Shown here piece by piece: positions 36,401-47,720 of a DNA stretch of 64,000 nucleotides. The position numbers and the translations under genes are program-made. Source of the stretch: Tetmemena sp. SeJ-2015 (Eukaryota > Ciliophora > Spirotrichea > Sporadotrichida > Oxytrichidae). The notes beneath the pieces were generated by a model, which had not been told where the DNA came from, made no database searches, and saw nothing but the letters and a program-made list of their open reading frames with translations. Where the stretch lies: positions 1 to 64,000 of the forward strand of contig JAJKFJ010022581.1 in NCBI GenBank assembly GCA_027382625.1, read 5' to 3'. Numbering within the stretch: the first letter of the stretch is position 1; every line of letters begins with the position of its first letter.

Positions 36401-36668
36401 TTTCTCATTCTTATAAGATGAATTTTAAATCAAAATATATTCACTATACAGATAAAAGTCATTAAATTGATTTCAAGAGATTAAATTATCCCTTAAACTC
36501 TATCATGGATTTTTACGATCAGGAATGAGTAAACTAATAACTTCCCCAATTGAAAAAAAAGAGAAACTAAATGATTAAATTCCTTTTTCTAGAGCACTTA
36601 TTCTAAGAAAAAATTATATGATCTCTATTCTTTTATCTCTATTTGATGGACTTTAATACGCACCAAAA

Positions 36669-38340
36669 TCACTCTAATAAAAAATAAGTTCGCATTATCC
36701 TGAATTTATTAATTTCCTCATCTGATAGATCATCTTTAATGGGTTTATTTTTTTCCCAAAGGAAATTAATTTAAAAATATTATAATTAATAAATAAAATT
36801 TAATTTTTTAAATTAAAATAAATTAATTAATGTTGAATTTATTTTTATAAAAAAAAATAATATTAAATTTTTCCTTTTAATTTATATCAATTTAAAACTT
36901 TCTTGAGGAAAATTTAAATCCGAAAGAATTTGTATTGAAAATTAAATTTCTAAATGTTTGTGAAAATAATTTCTTTTTTATTTAGTTTTTATTTACAATC
37001 AAACTCCTTCGAATTACACTCTTTTTTACAAAGTTTTATCTTTGAAAGCATTTTTGATTAAACGTCTTTATGTTTCTAGCATCTCTGCTGTCTCTTCTGA
37101 AAATGGAGAATTGAATTTTAAGATTAAAATATGCTATTTTTGGGGTTTTAATTTTTCAGGTTTTTTAAATTAAATTTTAAAAAATTTTTTTACTTAAAAG
37201 AAGTTATCTTTCCTTATCTGTACAATCTGACTAGTTAAATATACTTTTTTCCCAAAGAAGTAGAGACTCCTAAAGTTTATTCTATTAAATATATGTTCAA
37301 TTGCTATTTTAGAAAAAAAATTAATATTAAGACTATCAAATAACTTTTAGATAACTTAATGATTTAGAATTTTAGAGATATAAATAAAATTTAATAAGGA
37401 GAAATCATATAACTTCTATCATAGATAAAATAATTTAATTTAAATAAAATTTTATTAATCAAAAAAATTTTTTATTTTATTTATAAAGGTAAAATACATC
37501 ATGATTAGGAGGTTGGCTAAGATTTAAAAGAATAAAACTCCAAGTATAGACCATTAATTAAATTTAATATTTTAACATCCGCCATCATACTGTATATCAT
37601 CATCCTCCACAAAGTCAAAGAAAATGAAAAAATGGTAAACAATACCCAAAATACAAATCTCATTAAACGCTTCCATCTTGTTCATCATTGGTTCCTCAAA
37701 GGGGCTCACAGACAGTATATAAATCACATTCAAAAGCTATTGCAAAACAAGATACATCAAATGAATAGCCCCAGGAAAATCTGCTAAAAATATTGCTATA
37801 TAAACGAAAGCCATTCTTCTTATAGTACTAAATTTATTTTCTAAAACATCAATTATATCTGCGAGATAGTTTAATTTATGAAAATTTACATTATTTTGTA
37901 TTAACAAGAACCAGATAGGATAAAATAATGCAGTTGTCTTTTTCACGTTTATTTCATCATAGAGGGAGCCTACTACACTATCAACATGTTTATTTAACTA
38001 TTAAATGCTCCTCCTTGAGTTCACTTTTGAAAGCGAAAACGACGAACCAAGTTATGAGTGGCAGCAAAATGCAAATTACTAAATATCCAAGAGCCATCAC
38101 TGATGTGATAATCAAAGTCATCCCACTAAAATCTAGCTAAAAAAATAAATAATTAAAACAGAAAGATATCCTTACGTTTAAGATATTTACAATTCCCATC
38201 AAAGCGAATTTATAACTAAGCAAAAATATTAACATCATTTTAAAATATAGAAAAGCGAATCCGAGGTATCCTTCTATGAAATATCTTAAGATTCCATTGA
38301 AAAACAATGCAAAAATAATTAGAATGAGTAAATATTAAAC
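36669..38340 (-). CDS. Gene A C-terminal membrane spans and tail
   Basis: Contains MTLIITSVMALGYLVICILL (37,990-38,130), the AFVYIAIFLADFPGAIHLMY span (37,740-37,830), ICILGIVYHFFIFFDFVEDD, the last span SILGVLFFQILANLLIMMYF after a 24-bp IES, and a basic tail (RRDSRDARNIKTFNQKC near 37,090). The same spans, in the same order, occur in gene B. The tail is interrupted by AT-rich gaps at about 37,120-37,460 and 36,750-36,955. Confidence 0.75.
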
Positions 38341-41300
38341 AAAAGGCTTGATAGAAGTTTCTGTAATTTATTGAATCTAAAAGTATAATTATCAATGACT
38401 AGCTTACTCATGATATAATTTGAGATTAATAGAATTAAGTTGGATGAAATATAAAAAAAATTCTCCCAAGAAAATGTAAGTATTATGGATATCTAATTTA
38501 AAACGTTTAATAAGATTTTGCATTTTCAGATTATTAGAGGAGGTATTAATTTTTAATTTTCATAAAACTCTTTTAATCAAATACATAGTTTCTAATATAG
38601 TAACAATTTCATCCAATCAAATAGATTTAGCTTATTTTCTAATATATAAATCAATTTATCAATATTAAAATGCTCTATAAATATTTAAATTTTGATTTAG
38701 CTTTAATCTTTGGCAATATTTACAAAAGCTAAGTAGAATTGCTATGGGTATGAGTGCTAGAAAGATCCACAAGTAAAAGTTTTAAGAGCCAAGGCCTTCC
38801 AAAATATACTTAGATGAGTATCTTTAGAGAGTTAAGCTCTGTTAAAATAAAGATATTGAATTCTAAAGATATCTAGACTGTCGAATCTTTCATTATAAGG
38901 AATATCATCTGGAAAATTAATTAGCTCTTAATGAAAAATTAAAATCAAAGAGTGCATTTAGGACTGACTCTGAAGGAAATAAATCTAGAGTGACAATTGA
39001 AATTAGCATTTAAAAGACATAGTTGGCGTTGGAGGGCATGTTTATATCTAGTAGGGGCATGTGGATAACCATTTATAGTGAGTTTATCAATCCCCATAGA
39101 TACTGCATTGTAGTTGCCCTATAGAATACTCATAAAGAGAGGAGTCTTTTTACATGAGAATATTTGTTCCAACGTTCATCATTACAACAGCACTCACTGA
39201 AGTAGAAAAAGCAGAAGTAGCTTCAAGAATTGGTGCTATAAATTGTCAACTTAAAATTTGAAATCTTTACAATCTCTAGCTTATTTCGGAATTGAAAATG
39301 AAGTTGAGTACATAAAAATAATATATCAAATTTATAAACTTAACTGGAAGATTCTAGTCAACTGACATGAAATAGCCATTCATATAAATCTTCATCTGTA
39401 GTTCATCCTTCGTCTTTAAAGATGAAGATTGTATCAAATTCTTACTTGATATTTTGAGATAGAAGCAGAGTCATTGAACTGGACTTGTACAACCATTCTT
39501 CTTTAGGAGAAGCTGGTAATTTTGAATTTTTGAGCAGTCACAGTCTTAAAATAATTGAATATAATTAGTGAGGAGATTTCTTTTGAGACTGTTGATTGAT
39601 TGATATTATTACTAGATTAGGGAAAATGAGAGAACCGCATCGTTGAAGCTACTATAAGACTTTGGAACTATAACCTCTTTCCCAAATTCAATGGTTACTA
39701 CTCCCAGCTATGATATTCTTGAAATCTTTGGGTTCAAACTTCTGTCGTAAACGTCTGTGATGATGAGATTAACAAACTTCCTCTCTTTTTTGCTAATAAT
39801 ATTTAAGTTATTAAATTTATTATTGATTATGTGTACTTTGCTAAAGCTGGTTTGTAAGATTCAATAGTTTAAGCAGAAGTAGAAATTCGAAAATAAGACA
39901 TCCTCAATTTTCAATTAAAATTCTGATTTCTTTGAATAATTTTATAATTTAGAAGTCATAGAATTAGTTTAGTAAATCTCCTGTGACTACTTAATTATAG
40001 TCAAATCTAAAGGGGATTACTACAATTTTGGCTACTTAAAATAACAATGAATGATGAAAATCTCTACCTTTCTGCAATATTTATTAGTTGCTTTTTGTTA
40101 TTTTTTTATTATGAGAATATTAAAATCAGATCCGATTATAGTTATTAATTTTTACAGAAAATCTCTTTTGGTATTAAATAATATGCGATTCAAAAACTAC
40201 TTTTTTAACTTCTTAATTAGTACTCTACGGACCGATTACTCATTATATATTCCTAACTATGTTTTAAAAAAATTAATTTTAATTTTGAAATAAAGATGAA
40301 TGATAATAACCTCAAAGATGTTTTGAAGAGTCGTAGAGTTTAGTTTGTAAACATTTTGATCATCCAAAGTTCCCTTGCTATTCTAAAAAATGTTTTAATA
40401 AATAAACTAGACATGCTTTAAATAAATATAATAAGACTCTCCTAGTATTGATTAAGAACTTGAATATATGAGTCAAGTCCACCTATTTTGTAGCCAGAGC
40501 CTACTTAACCCTCACTCTAATTATTATTGTTATTTGTGTCGTTAGAACTCAACTTTATGACATTCATTCAAATTTATGCAATCAAACTAAATCTGTGTGG
40601 TGCATTTAATGTTTAATTGATTGACATAGAAAGTCTCAGTGTAAACCAGTGATGGATAGTAGCCGTCTATTAAGTTAACCTGAACTGCGTGAGTGCCTAT
40701 GTAGGAGTCACTCATCGGGTAGAAACTGAAAGATGTCAGCAATGGAAAGTACTAAATAAACTTAGACTCTGAACCTCCGATTATTGACACGCTAATATAG
40801 TTACACAAAACACTTTTAAGTTAGGGTGACCATTTGGATTTTCACTATCTGGCAAGGTGTAAGTTGCGAACAATCCAACTGGGACAACAAAATCCTTAAG
40901 CTTACCTAAGAAGTAAGGCAACAGAGGAGTAGCTGGAGTAGTCGTTGTTGTGGTGGTAGTTGTTGTTGTTGTGGTTGTAGTGGTTGTAGTAGTTGTGGTG
41001 GTTGTGGTAGAAGTAGTGGTTGTAGTAGTCCTTGTTGTGGTAGGAGGAGGAGTAGTCGTTGGTGGAGGGGGTGTGGTGGTGGTAGTTGGTAGCAAGGCGT
41101 CATTAAATAAATTGACTATGCTGAGCATAAAAATATTGAGATGATGATTATTTTAAGAGCGAGAAGATGGTATAGACAATCCTGCCCAAAGGATTTGAGG
41201 CTTAGATTTGGAATAGATAGTAGCCCTAGTCAGCTGGGTCAGTAAATAATGATTTAAGTAGTTTGAGCGAGGATAGTTCTTGAAGTAGAGTTGAAAGTAA

Positions 41301-44300
41301 TGAAATAGGGTAATGAGTTCGCGAAGGTGATGTTATCAAAATTAAATGTCCTAAATATTTTATAAATCATCTGCATAATAGAGTTGATAAGTGATGGTAT
41401 TGTAGCACTCTGAAATACAAATATATGAAATAAAGATAGCTTCCCCAATGCTAATTGAAATATTGGAATAGTAGAAGCTGTTGAGGGTGAAGTTTTGCTG
41501 CATTTAAAAGTAATCGGTATCAAACTGTTAAAAGTAATATGGCTTAAATACGAATAGTTTATCGTTGATTAATAATTTTACAAATAAATGAAACTCTACT
41601 CCTTGCTCAACAGTAGTATATTTAATTTAATCTAATCCAATTTTCATATAATTATATTACTAAAGATGAAAGAAGGAGCAGAAAAGAACAGGTGATCTGC
41701 CCCTTGCGGTGAATAATATAAATGACTACGTTCCAAAAGTAAATACAAGTAAACCTTTTTACTTATATCATCATTTTATTGATATGGTTTTAGTTTAGCT
41801 TGTGATTAACACTTTTTAACATGCTATTATAGACGAAATAAGAAACTCAGATTGAATCATCTATGAACACTAAAGTCCTTTGAGCCTCTACCTCCTACTT
41901 ACCCCTTGCAGAAATCATTTGCATAATACTAGAGTCTATAGCTATGATCACTACTTTAGTTTAAAGATGGTCACGCTCAAACGTAAGCTTTAAGATTCTA
42001 ACAGATATTATTAGGATGAGAGAGATGGAAGAGGAAGGAGCGAAATAGAATAATCAAACTATGCAGACAACAAATGCAAACATCTAAAATATGAAAAAAA
42101 TTCTGGGTGAAAGCCCTAAGAGAATCTCAGTCAGTGCGAAAAATGTTTAAATAAACTAATAAATGAACATGTATTTCTCAATCATCTATTTCTATCTATC
42201 CCATAATAAGTATTTTAATTAACTGAAAGTCGCATTAGCTGATTGCGTTGTTGACATTTACATTTGAAGTTGCGATTCCAAACCCATAGCCGTCATCGTA
42301 TTGAAAATTTAAGCAAAAGCTTTCGTACCCTGTTCCTGAGAGATCATGAGGACAATCTGTGAAGTAATTTGCTAAAAATAAAAATACCTGATATGGTCTG
42401 ACTTTAATATGAGATTGTGAAGTCTAGTTGCTGCTCATTAAACGCTATAGTATTTATGCAGGTAGAGATATCTCTGAAACTCATTAAGAACATTTTATAG
42501 TAGGAACTATTAAAAAAATATTCTATCTATACTAATCTTAACTAGTTACGATAATTACCTTCAATTATTATTATTGTGATAATACTCTGCGCATAATAGT
42601 TGCTGTTTTAAAAGTAAAAGGACAAAGTATGTCCAATGAATAAGATATCTTAATAGTTGTAAAATAAAGCTTCTTTTATAGTAACTTGCGATTAGGACAT
42701 CTGCAACTAGCTATCAAAATTTCAATAAGGAATTAATCTTTATAATTTGAGATAAAATTTTATTAATATTTTCTGTAAATTAAATACTAGCTAATGACTT
42801 TTTGAATGGAGTCCTCAAAATAAATAAAAACTCGAAGTTCAAAAGTACTAGAGTTGAAGTAGAAGGAGTAGAGGAAGTCTGAAAAATTACATAGACTTCA
42901 TCTACTGAATAAAACTTTATCTGCTAGCATTCACCATAATTATTTTCTATTTTACTTCACTAAAAAGAATTATATCAAGAGAAATTATAAATATTTTTTA
43001 TGAACTATCATCTCTATAATTATTGAAATTCAAGAGTTCAATTAATTATTTCTCAATTTATTTTATTTAACCTTTGAATTAAATCTCTAAATAAAACTTT
43101 ATTAAGAACTCATTTGCTTCGATCTAATATCTCTTAAAGTACCATTTCTCTAACATAAAAGTAGCTCTCTAAAGATTCATTTTACTTTCCCTAAATAAAA
43201 ATACTTTAAATAGAAATAAAAAATTCCTCCTATTTAATAGAATTAAGGATCTATTTTTGTATCATTTTATTAATTCAAAATGTCTATGAAATTTATTTAA
43301 TTATCTCATAACTAAAGAGGGAATATCGATAAGCTTAAATTAGCGAGCCTGTACTTAAAGATAATCTATAAACTGCTCTTGAATATATACTTGAGTCCCC
43401 TGCAGTACAAGCTATGAATTGCATCAAATTAAAGTTTATGTTCATTTCTTGGATATAAATCATATTGGAAGAGGATACTGCATCCTCATTTATACCCTTG
43501 TACCATAAATTTATTTTATTATTTAAGTAAGTAAGTAAAGTAAAGTAAAATTTTAGGAATATAATTAATAATCAATTTCATTAAATCAGACTTTTGTACT
43601 GTTTATAGAAATCAGTTACTATCCTATGTGAATTTAAGTAAGAATAATCTTTTTTTTACAAAAATTATTATCAATTACTTCAATCTTAAGTTATTTTCAT
43701 AAAATAGAAAATAATAATCAAAGTTTATTTTGTCCTTATTTCTAATTAGACATAATTAAATTATTTAATTTTGAAGTAGAAAGAGTGGAGTAATGACTGT
43801 TGATGTTATTTGCAACATTATAGGCCATTACAAATATAAAGTAGTTACAGCAGGAACATAATTGCCTGCTGAGTTGATTGCCCACCCTCCTAAGAGGTAG
43901 TAGTAGTTGCTGTATTCTGTGCTGTACATTCGGGCGTTGTTAATGGACCAGATACGAGTCCCTAACTTAAATCAATATTATTATTTTAACTCATCAGTGG
44001 AAAGATCTTTCAAATTCATTTTATTATAAATCTATCACATATGCAATCAAACCTCATACACCAAATAAAATAAAGAATAAAGCATAATTGTATATATAAA
44101 AATAGCTTGCAATATTTTTATTTAGGTATTCGGTTTGTTGAAGTTAGTAGCCGTTTTGCCTTGTAAAAATAAGTATGAAAAGATACCAGATTCCAGTCCA
44201 TTTAGTACATTCCGCTTGTTATCATGTTATAGTAGTAGGGCAATATAAATACATAAATTCATTATAATATACTTAAGGGCTTTAATTTTTTAAAAATAAT

Positions 44301-46310
44301 TATGTAACTTCTCAAATTAAGAATAGAGAAAATTATATGTATAAATCATACTTAATATCCTCATACTTTGAAATTTAAATAAACATTTAATTTATTTAAT
44401 TAAAATTTATTTAAATTTAATTGAATGACATGAGTGAAGATAAATATCATGGAATTTAAAGTGTAATTCAAATTTTAATACTGAAGAATTTATAAATTCT
44501 TTTATTTGTTTTTAATTTATTGTGATAATTTTAATTGCTATTATAAATTATATTATGAAATTAAATAAATTAATTTGTTACTGTAAGTTAATAACTAAAA
44601 CATATTAAATTTCTTAATTTGGCTAATAATTGATGAAGGCCTTAGACACTTTATATTTCTCCACTGGAAGTTTTCAATGAAGGACATATAATATATAAAT
44701 ATGTTGCTCTGGGAGAATCTATTGCTATAAATACGGTGTCTAGGCTAACAAATCTTGTTGCTTTTCTTTAGTTTAAAAATTGAAAGGTAAAAAAAGTTTA
44801 TTTAACAATTTTTTAAAATTGAACCTTAATTCATTAACTTTTTTAATTTAAAATAAATTAAATTTAATTTTCTTAATTTAAATATTTAAAAACTTTTTTT
44901 TATTGAATTTCAAAAAATTAAAACATTTAATTTTTATTCTTCGAATTTACTAAAATTAAATTTAAATTCATTATATCTTTAATTGATGAAGGCCTTGAAC
45001 AGTTTAGATTTCTCCATTAGAAGCTTTCAATTGAAGCACGTAAAAATATAAATATGTTGCTCTGGGAGAATCTATTGCAATAAACACAGTGTCTAGATTC
45101 ACAAATCTTAACTTTAAAAATATGTTGAATTAATTTATATTTTAATGGCTAATTTAAAATGTAATATAGGATGAATACGAATGGAGAATCGGATTTAAGA
45201 GATATTTGAAATAAATTAACCAGTAGACTTTGATTTGAATCCTGATGTTCAGATTGTTAAAGCCTAGATGAGTCGTTTTTTTGACAAAAATTCGAAACCC
45301 ATTGGTAAAATTTTTTTATTATTTTGTTCTGACCAATATATTTAATAGCAACTGCAATAGCAATAACAAAAACAACAAAAACAGTAGCAAAAATATTTTA
45401 AGAGAATATTAAAGTGATGATGAAGATAAGGAAAATTAATTAGCGGAAGAATAGTTTGAAAAAGGAAAAAGTTTGAAAATAAATAAGGAATGTTTACAAA
45501 AAGTGAAATTTAAAGCTGATATAGTTAGTCTCAAAGTACGCAATTAAAGATCGAGGCAGTTATAAATCTAGAGATGTATCAGATTTTTACTAAAATTTTA
45601 AAATCTATATTCTGAATTAAATAATATTTTCTTCATTTATTTCAATGTCTAATTTAAAATTTAGTATTTTCAGAATTTCAGAATGTGTCAAATTATAATT
45701 AATTAAGTACTCTTTATTGTTTATCTTGCAAATATTTTCTTAAATCTTTTTATTTATAAGAATTAATCATAGAAAAATTGAATTATAACTCTTTAAAATT
45801 AAATTTAAATATATAAAAAGATGCGGTAATTTAAAAAGTTGAATTTCTGTATAAATTTAAATTCAATGAATTATAAAAACGTAGCTGTAAATTGGTTATA
45901 TTAAATTATATCGAGTCAAAAATTTTAATTGTAATAAACCTTTGCATAATTATAATTTGTATTGTCAATACAGAATAATTATTTTTATCTAGTTCCAATA
46001 GTCAAAGAGGAAGCAGTATTGTTATTTTAAGATCCTATTAAGGCCTTCTGCCAAATAATTGCCCCTGTGAGATCAAGTTTTAAGCACACTGGATAAGGAT
46101 AGGAAGAAGAGGAGTAACTATTTATTGACGAATCTGTTGTCTAGGCCGACACATAAATGTAATCGTCATACTCAAAATAGCGTCATTCACTTTCAAGTTG
46201 CCCCCAGACCCACCATATATTCTTGGCAGAGGCGAAGTCATGCATACCCCGCTCACTAATCTTATCATCCATGATAACATAATCACAAAACTTATAGGAG
46301 CGGCTTTCAT
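36669..46310 (-). CDS. Gene A: signal-peptide surface protein (propeller, CADG, Thr linker, multi-TM)
   Basis: Start ATG 46,310 with a clear signal peptide (MKAAPISFVIMLSWMIRLVS), then the propeller blade PLPRIYGGSGG ... YIYVSAQTTDSS. A one-base deficit in the T run at about 46,175 shifts the frame and is probably a consensus error. Further blocks: 45,112-44,988, 44,757-44,628, 43,970-43,800, 43,500-43,330, 42,990-42,800, 42,360-42,230, 41,520-40,600 (CADG-like, Thr linker, second domain), 40,520-40,300, 39,800-39,160, 39,125-38,720, 38,340-37,470 and tail pieces 37,110-36,960 and about 36,740-36,669 (KPIKDDLSDEEINKF, TGA at 36,671-36,669). The most complete member of the family and the best guide to its structure. 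Predicted N-terminus outside the cell and basic tail inside; function unknown. Confidence 0.8.
37552..37575. other. IES, 24 bp, pointer CAT
   Basis: CAT at 37,552-37,554 and 37,576-37,578. Excision gives YDGGWSILGVLFF, matching YSGWSIIGV in gene E and SSGWSISGV in gene C, neither of which is interrupted here. Confidence 0.75.
38720..39800 (-). CDS. Gene A membrane-proximal blocks
   Basis: From 39,800: KFVNLIITDVYDRSLNPKIS, TIEFGKEVIVPKSYSSFNDA, MKIYMNGYFMSVDQNLPVKF and APILEATSAFSTSVSAVVMM, then NVGTNIL, a 36-base GT...AG spacer (39,158 down to about 39,123), ATTMQYLWGLINSLQMVIHM, PLLDINMPSNANYVF and the span NFYLWIFLALIPIAILLSF. Blocks are equivalent to gene E 14,440-13,900 and 8,240-7,722. 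Confidence 0.75.
39120..39160 (-). other. Conserved small spliceosomal intron
   Basis: GTAAAAAGAC...TCTATAG between NIL-AT and G-GCAACTACAATG, phase 2. All four paralogs have a GTAA...AG insert at this exact codon (E near 8,145; B at 25,310-25,475, larger; C near 49,630-49,662), with no flanking direct repeat, so it is an intron rather than an IES. Confidence 0.65.
40600..41110 (-). CDS. Gene A Thr/Pro linker and post-linker domain
   Basis: NLFNDALLPTTTTTPPPPT, then about 45 residues almost entirely Thr, then PYFLGKLKDFVVPVGLFATY, LPDSENPNGHPN and, after the 20-bp IES, YISVSIIGGSESKFIQYFPL and GTHAVQVNLIDGYYPSLVYT. The Val-rich plus-strand ORF across this stretch is its mirror image. Confidence 0.8.
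40799..40818. other. IES, 20 bp, pointer AGTTA
   Basis: AGTTA at 40,799-40,803 and 40,819-40,823. Excision restores NPNGHPNYISVSIIGG, matching gene B NPNGNPNYVSVNIIGG, which has no insert here. Confidence 0.9.
41123..41156. other. IES, 34 bp, pointer GAGC
   Basis: GAGC at 41,123-41,126 and 41,157-41,160. Excision gives TIFSLSIVNLFNDALLPTT, parallel to FFSLSIVSIQVP in gene B. Gene C has a 58-bp IES at the same place. Confidence 0.9.
41160..41520 (-). CDS. Gene A CADG-like domain
   Basis: FQMQQNFTLNSFYYSNI, CYNTITYQLYYAD, FANSLPYFITFNSTSRTILA and, after IES removal, QTTDPADQGYYLFQIQASNP. The pattern L-P-x-F-I-x-F, then T-x-P-x-D-x-G-x-Y-x-F-x-I-x-A is that of dystroglycan-type cadherin-like (CADG) domains, probably Ca-independent Ig-like folds of surface proteins. 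A frame change remains near 41,350 that I could not resolve to a pointer. Confidence 0.7.
41241..41256. other. IES, 16 bp, pointer AGTA, conserved site
   Basis: AGTA at 41,241-41,244 and 41,257-41,260. Excision gives AQTTDPADQGYY. Same codon position as IESs in genes B, C and E. Confidence 0.9.
41847..42185 (-). CDS. Small membrane-protein ORF nested in gene A, with one in-frame TGA
   Basis: ATG 42,185 to TGA 41,849-41,847, 112 codons, TAA/TAG as Gln. Hydrophobic spans FIQTFFALTEILLGLSPRIF, QMFAFVVCIV and SISLILIISVRIL. A TGA at codon 44 (42,056-42,054) sits in mid-span with the same frame and hydrophobic character continuing on both sides. It does not align with any block of the surface-protein family, so I treat it as a separate gene or gene fragment in the gap between gene A blocks 42,230 and 41,520. 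Family unknown. Confidence 0.5.
42230..43970 (-). CDS. Gene A late propeller-region blocks
   Basis: Blocks: 43,970-43,800 (TRIWSINNARMYST, YYYLLGGWAINSAGNYVPAV), 43,500-43,330 (EDAVSSSNMIYIQEMN, FIACTAGDSSIYSRAVYRLS), 42,990-42,800 (NYGECQQIKFYSVDEVYVIF) and 42,360-42,230 (FTDCPHDLSGTGYESFCLNF, GFGIATSNVNVNNA). The recurring LGGWAINS-G and ACTAGDSS-Y-R patterns fit successive propeller strands, and the Cys residues are conserved among the paralogs. Confidence 0.75.
44628..44757 (-). repeat. Tandemly duplicated propeller block, copy 2
   Basis: RFVSLDTVFIAIDSPRATYL then YIICPSLKTSSGEIQSVQGL: the same block as 44,988-45,112, about 360 bases apart, with amino-acid differences. Frame open in both. 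Confidence 0.85.
44988..45112 (-). repeat. Tandemly duplicated propeller block, copy 1
   Basis: RFVNLDTVFIAIDSPRATYL then YFYVLQLKASNGEIQTVQGL. Gene B has one counterpart (34,325-34,440), suggesting the second copy in gene A arose by local duplication. Whether both are kept in the somatic gene cannot be told. Confidence 0.85.
45181..45700 (+). CDS. Nested acidic-protein gene (weakly AATF/Bfr2-like), 5' part
   Basis: ATG 45,181 opens MENRIQEIFEINQPVDFDLN, PDVQIVKAQMSRFFDKN, then a probable 44-base intron (GT 45,305 to AG 45,348), an Asn-rich stretch and SDDEDKENQLAEEQFEKGKS, KINKECLQKVKFKADI. The acidic, Lys-rich composition and the short N-terminal DFD motif recall the start of AATF/Bfr2 ribosome-biogenesis factors, but this is only a resemblance. 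The frame shifts by one base between the intron and the acidic part. It lies antiparallel in the gap between gene A blocks 1 and 2. The remainder of the gene was not found. Confidence 0.5.
45990..46310 (-). CDS. Gene A start: signal peptide and first propeller blade
   Basis: ATG 46,310. Hydrophobic signal segment SFVIMLSWMIRLVSG, then CMTSPLPRIYGGSGG and, one base out of frame after about 46,175, YDDYIYVSAQTTDSS, YPYPVCLKLDLTGAIIWQKA. The best start codon in the family. The shift falls in a T run where paralogs need one more T. Confidence 0.8.
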
Positions 46311-46399
46311 GAAATTAATTACTAAAAACTTAATTATATCAAGGCAGACTGATATTAACAGATTAATAAAAGATGTTTCATTACTTATGTTTTAAATTT

Positions 46400-47070
46400 T
46401 TATAGTAAAACATTTTGAAAAAAATAATTTGGAGATTAAAAATAGTGAGAAAAGTCAATAAAATTTCAAAACACAATCTAAGGCTATTAACATTAAACTT
46501 AAGTAACTTTTTTCCTCTAAGTTGTAACCTTTTTATTTTTATTTTGATCTCATTTCTGTATTCTTAATTTTCAATTAAAATTCTTAAAAAGGCATTTAAT
46601 TAAATCGCTTATTTTGCTTTCAATCCACAAAAATAATAATTTTTGAAATGTTTGATATTGATATGAAATATCGAGAGATTTAATGAATTAGTGTTTTTAT
46701 TCTTCATAGTGAGTTTATATTTATTTTAGCTGATTTGCTATTCTTATTATGCTTTTATTCGCCTTGAAAGATAATTGCCAATGACGGTTTGGTAACAGAC
46801 TTTTGCTGCTTAAATTTGCTCTCTTAGATAACTTGATCTGATTCTTTTGAATTACTCTATTACTAAAAATAAATAAGAAATATTGAATCTATTTAGAGGT
46901 AGCAACCAAATTTTATTGCCTATAATTTTTAATCTCTTTTCATAATTTTTTATAAGAATTAATTTGTATTTTATCAGGACTTATTCTTTTTAATGATTGA
47001 GATGATTGTAAGATTTCTCTTATAATTATTGAGCATAGCAATTTTGATAAGTGAAGAAGGTTTATAATCG
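46400..47070. other. AT-rich spacer upstream of gene A
   Basis: No clear coding block in either strand. Probably the intergenic region between genes A and C, and may hold the promoter of A, though no motif stands out. Confidence 0.4.
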
Positions 47071-47074
47071 CTGA

Positions 47075-47347
47075 ACTATAGTCCTTTTGTTGAGCTGTCC
47101 GTCATTGGGCTCTTCTCACCTTGTTTATCACTACTATCTTCGAAATGAGCGTTGCTCTCGTTGTTATCAAGAGTCTCCAGCATTTTATGCTCAGTTTACC
47201 AATAATCAAAGACAAAAATATATTCACAAAATATTACAAGAAATTATAGGACAGATACAATTAGATGATCTGCGAAATAGATCTTAAAATGCATATATAT
47301 AGAGTAGGAGACACAAGCTGACAAGTATTTGCGATAATTATTTCTGA
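47075..47347 (+). CDS. C-terminal block of an unknown plus-strand gene
   Basis: Open after the TGA at 47,072-47,074: SSHLVYHYYLRNERCSRCYQ, ESPAFYAQFTNNQRQ, IIGQIQLDDLRNRS, ending CDNYF then TGA 47,345-47,347. No ATG in frame, so it is probably one block of a split gene. The CSRC motif suggests a small metal-binding site, unproven. It contains one arm of an inverted repeat whose other arm covers the stop of gene C. Confidence 0.45.
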
Positions 47348-47364
47348 ATTTCCTGTATTATTCT

Positions 47365-47625
47365 TCAAAATTGATTTCTAGGACTTAGTTTTTCATGTTT
47401 TAAAGCTCTTTGAATTGTTCTATTTGCATTAGCTAGCTTCAATTTTTCTCATAAATTTCTTTATTATTCCTGATCTAAGCTAAACATGACTTGAAATGTA
47501 ATCTTACCTTTACTCCTAACTTTTCTCACATCCTTGTATGATTTTTGTGTATGATTCATTATTGATCCTTATCTCATCTTAAGTCTGCGCAGTTGTTGTT
47601 TTCGGTCACCTCTTTGAAAACCCAT
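47365..47625 (-). CDS. Small basic ORF with one in-frame TGA
   Basis: ATG 47,625 to TGA 47,367-47,365 (86 codons; Gln for TAA/TAG). Basic N-terminus MGFQRGDRKQQLRRLKMRQG and HTQKSYKDVRKVRSKGK, then a TGA at codon 59 and, same frame, EKLKLANANRTIQRALKHEK. Product not recognised. Tail-to-tail with the plus-strand block 47,075-47,347. Confidence 0.4.
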
Positions 47626-47720
47626 TTTCGTTTTAAAATACCAAAATTAATAAAGTCAATTTAATATCAGCTACATTGATAATTTAAATCACTTTGAATT
47701 AAAGAAACTAATTTTGCAGA

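Noticed and set aside
40051..40293. Plus-strand ORF of 80 codons (MMKISTFLQY...)
   Set aside because: Antisense to the gene A region, AT-driven hydrophobic composition, no counterpart in paralogs.
45349..45400. An IES with TAGCAA pointer in the CAA-rich stretch of the acidic-protein gene
   Set aside because: Its 27-bp unit would not repair the one-base frame difference and the region is a simple CAA/AAC repeat.
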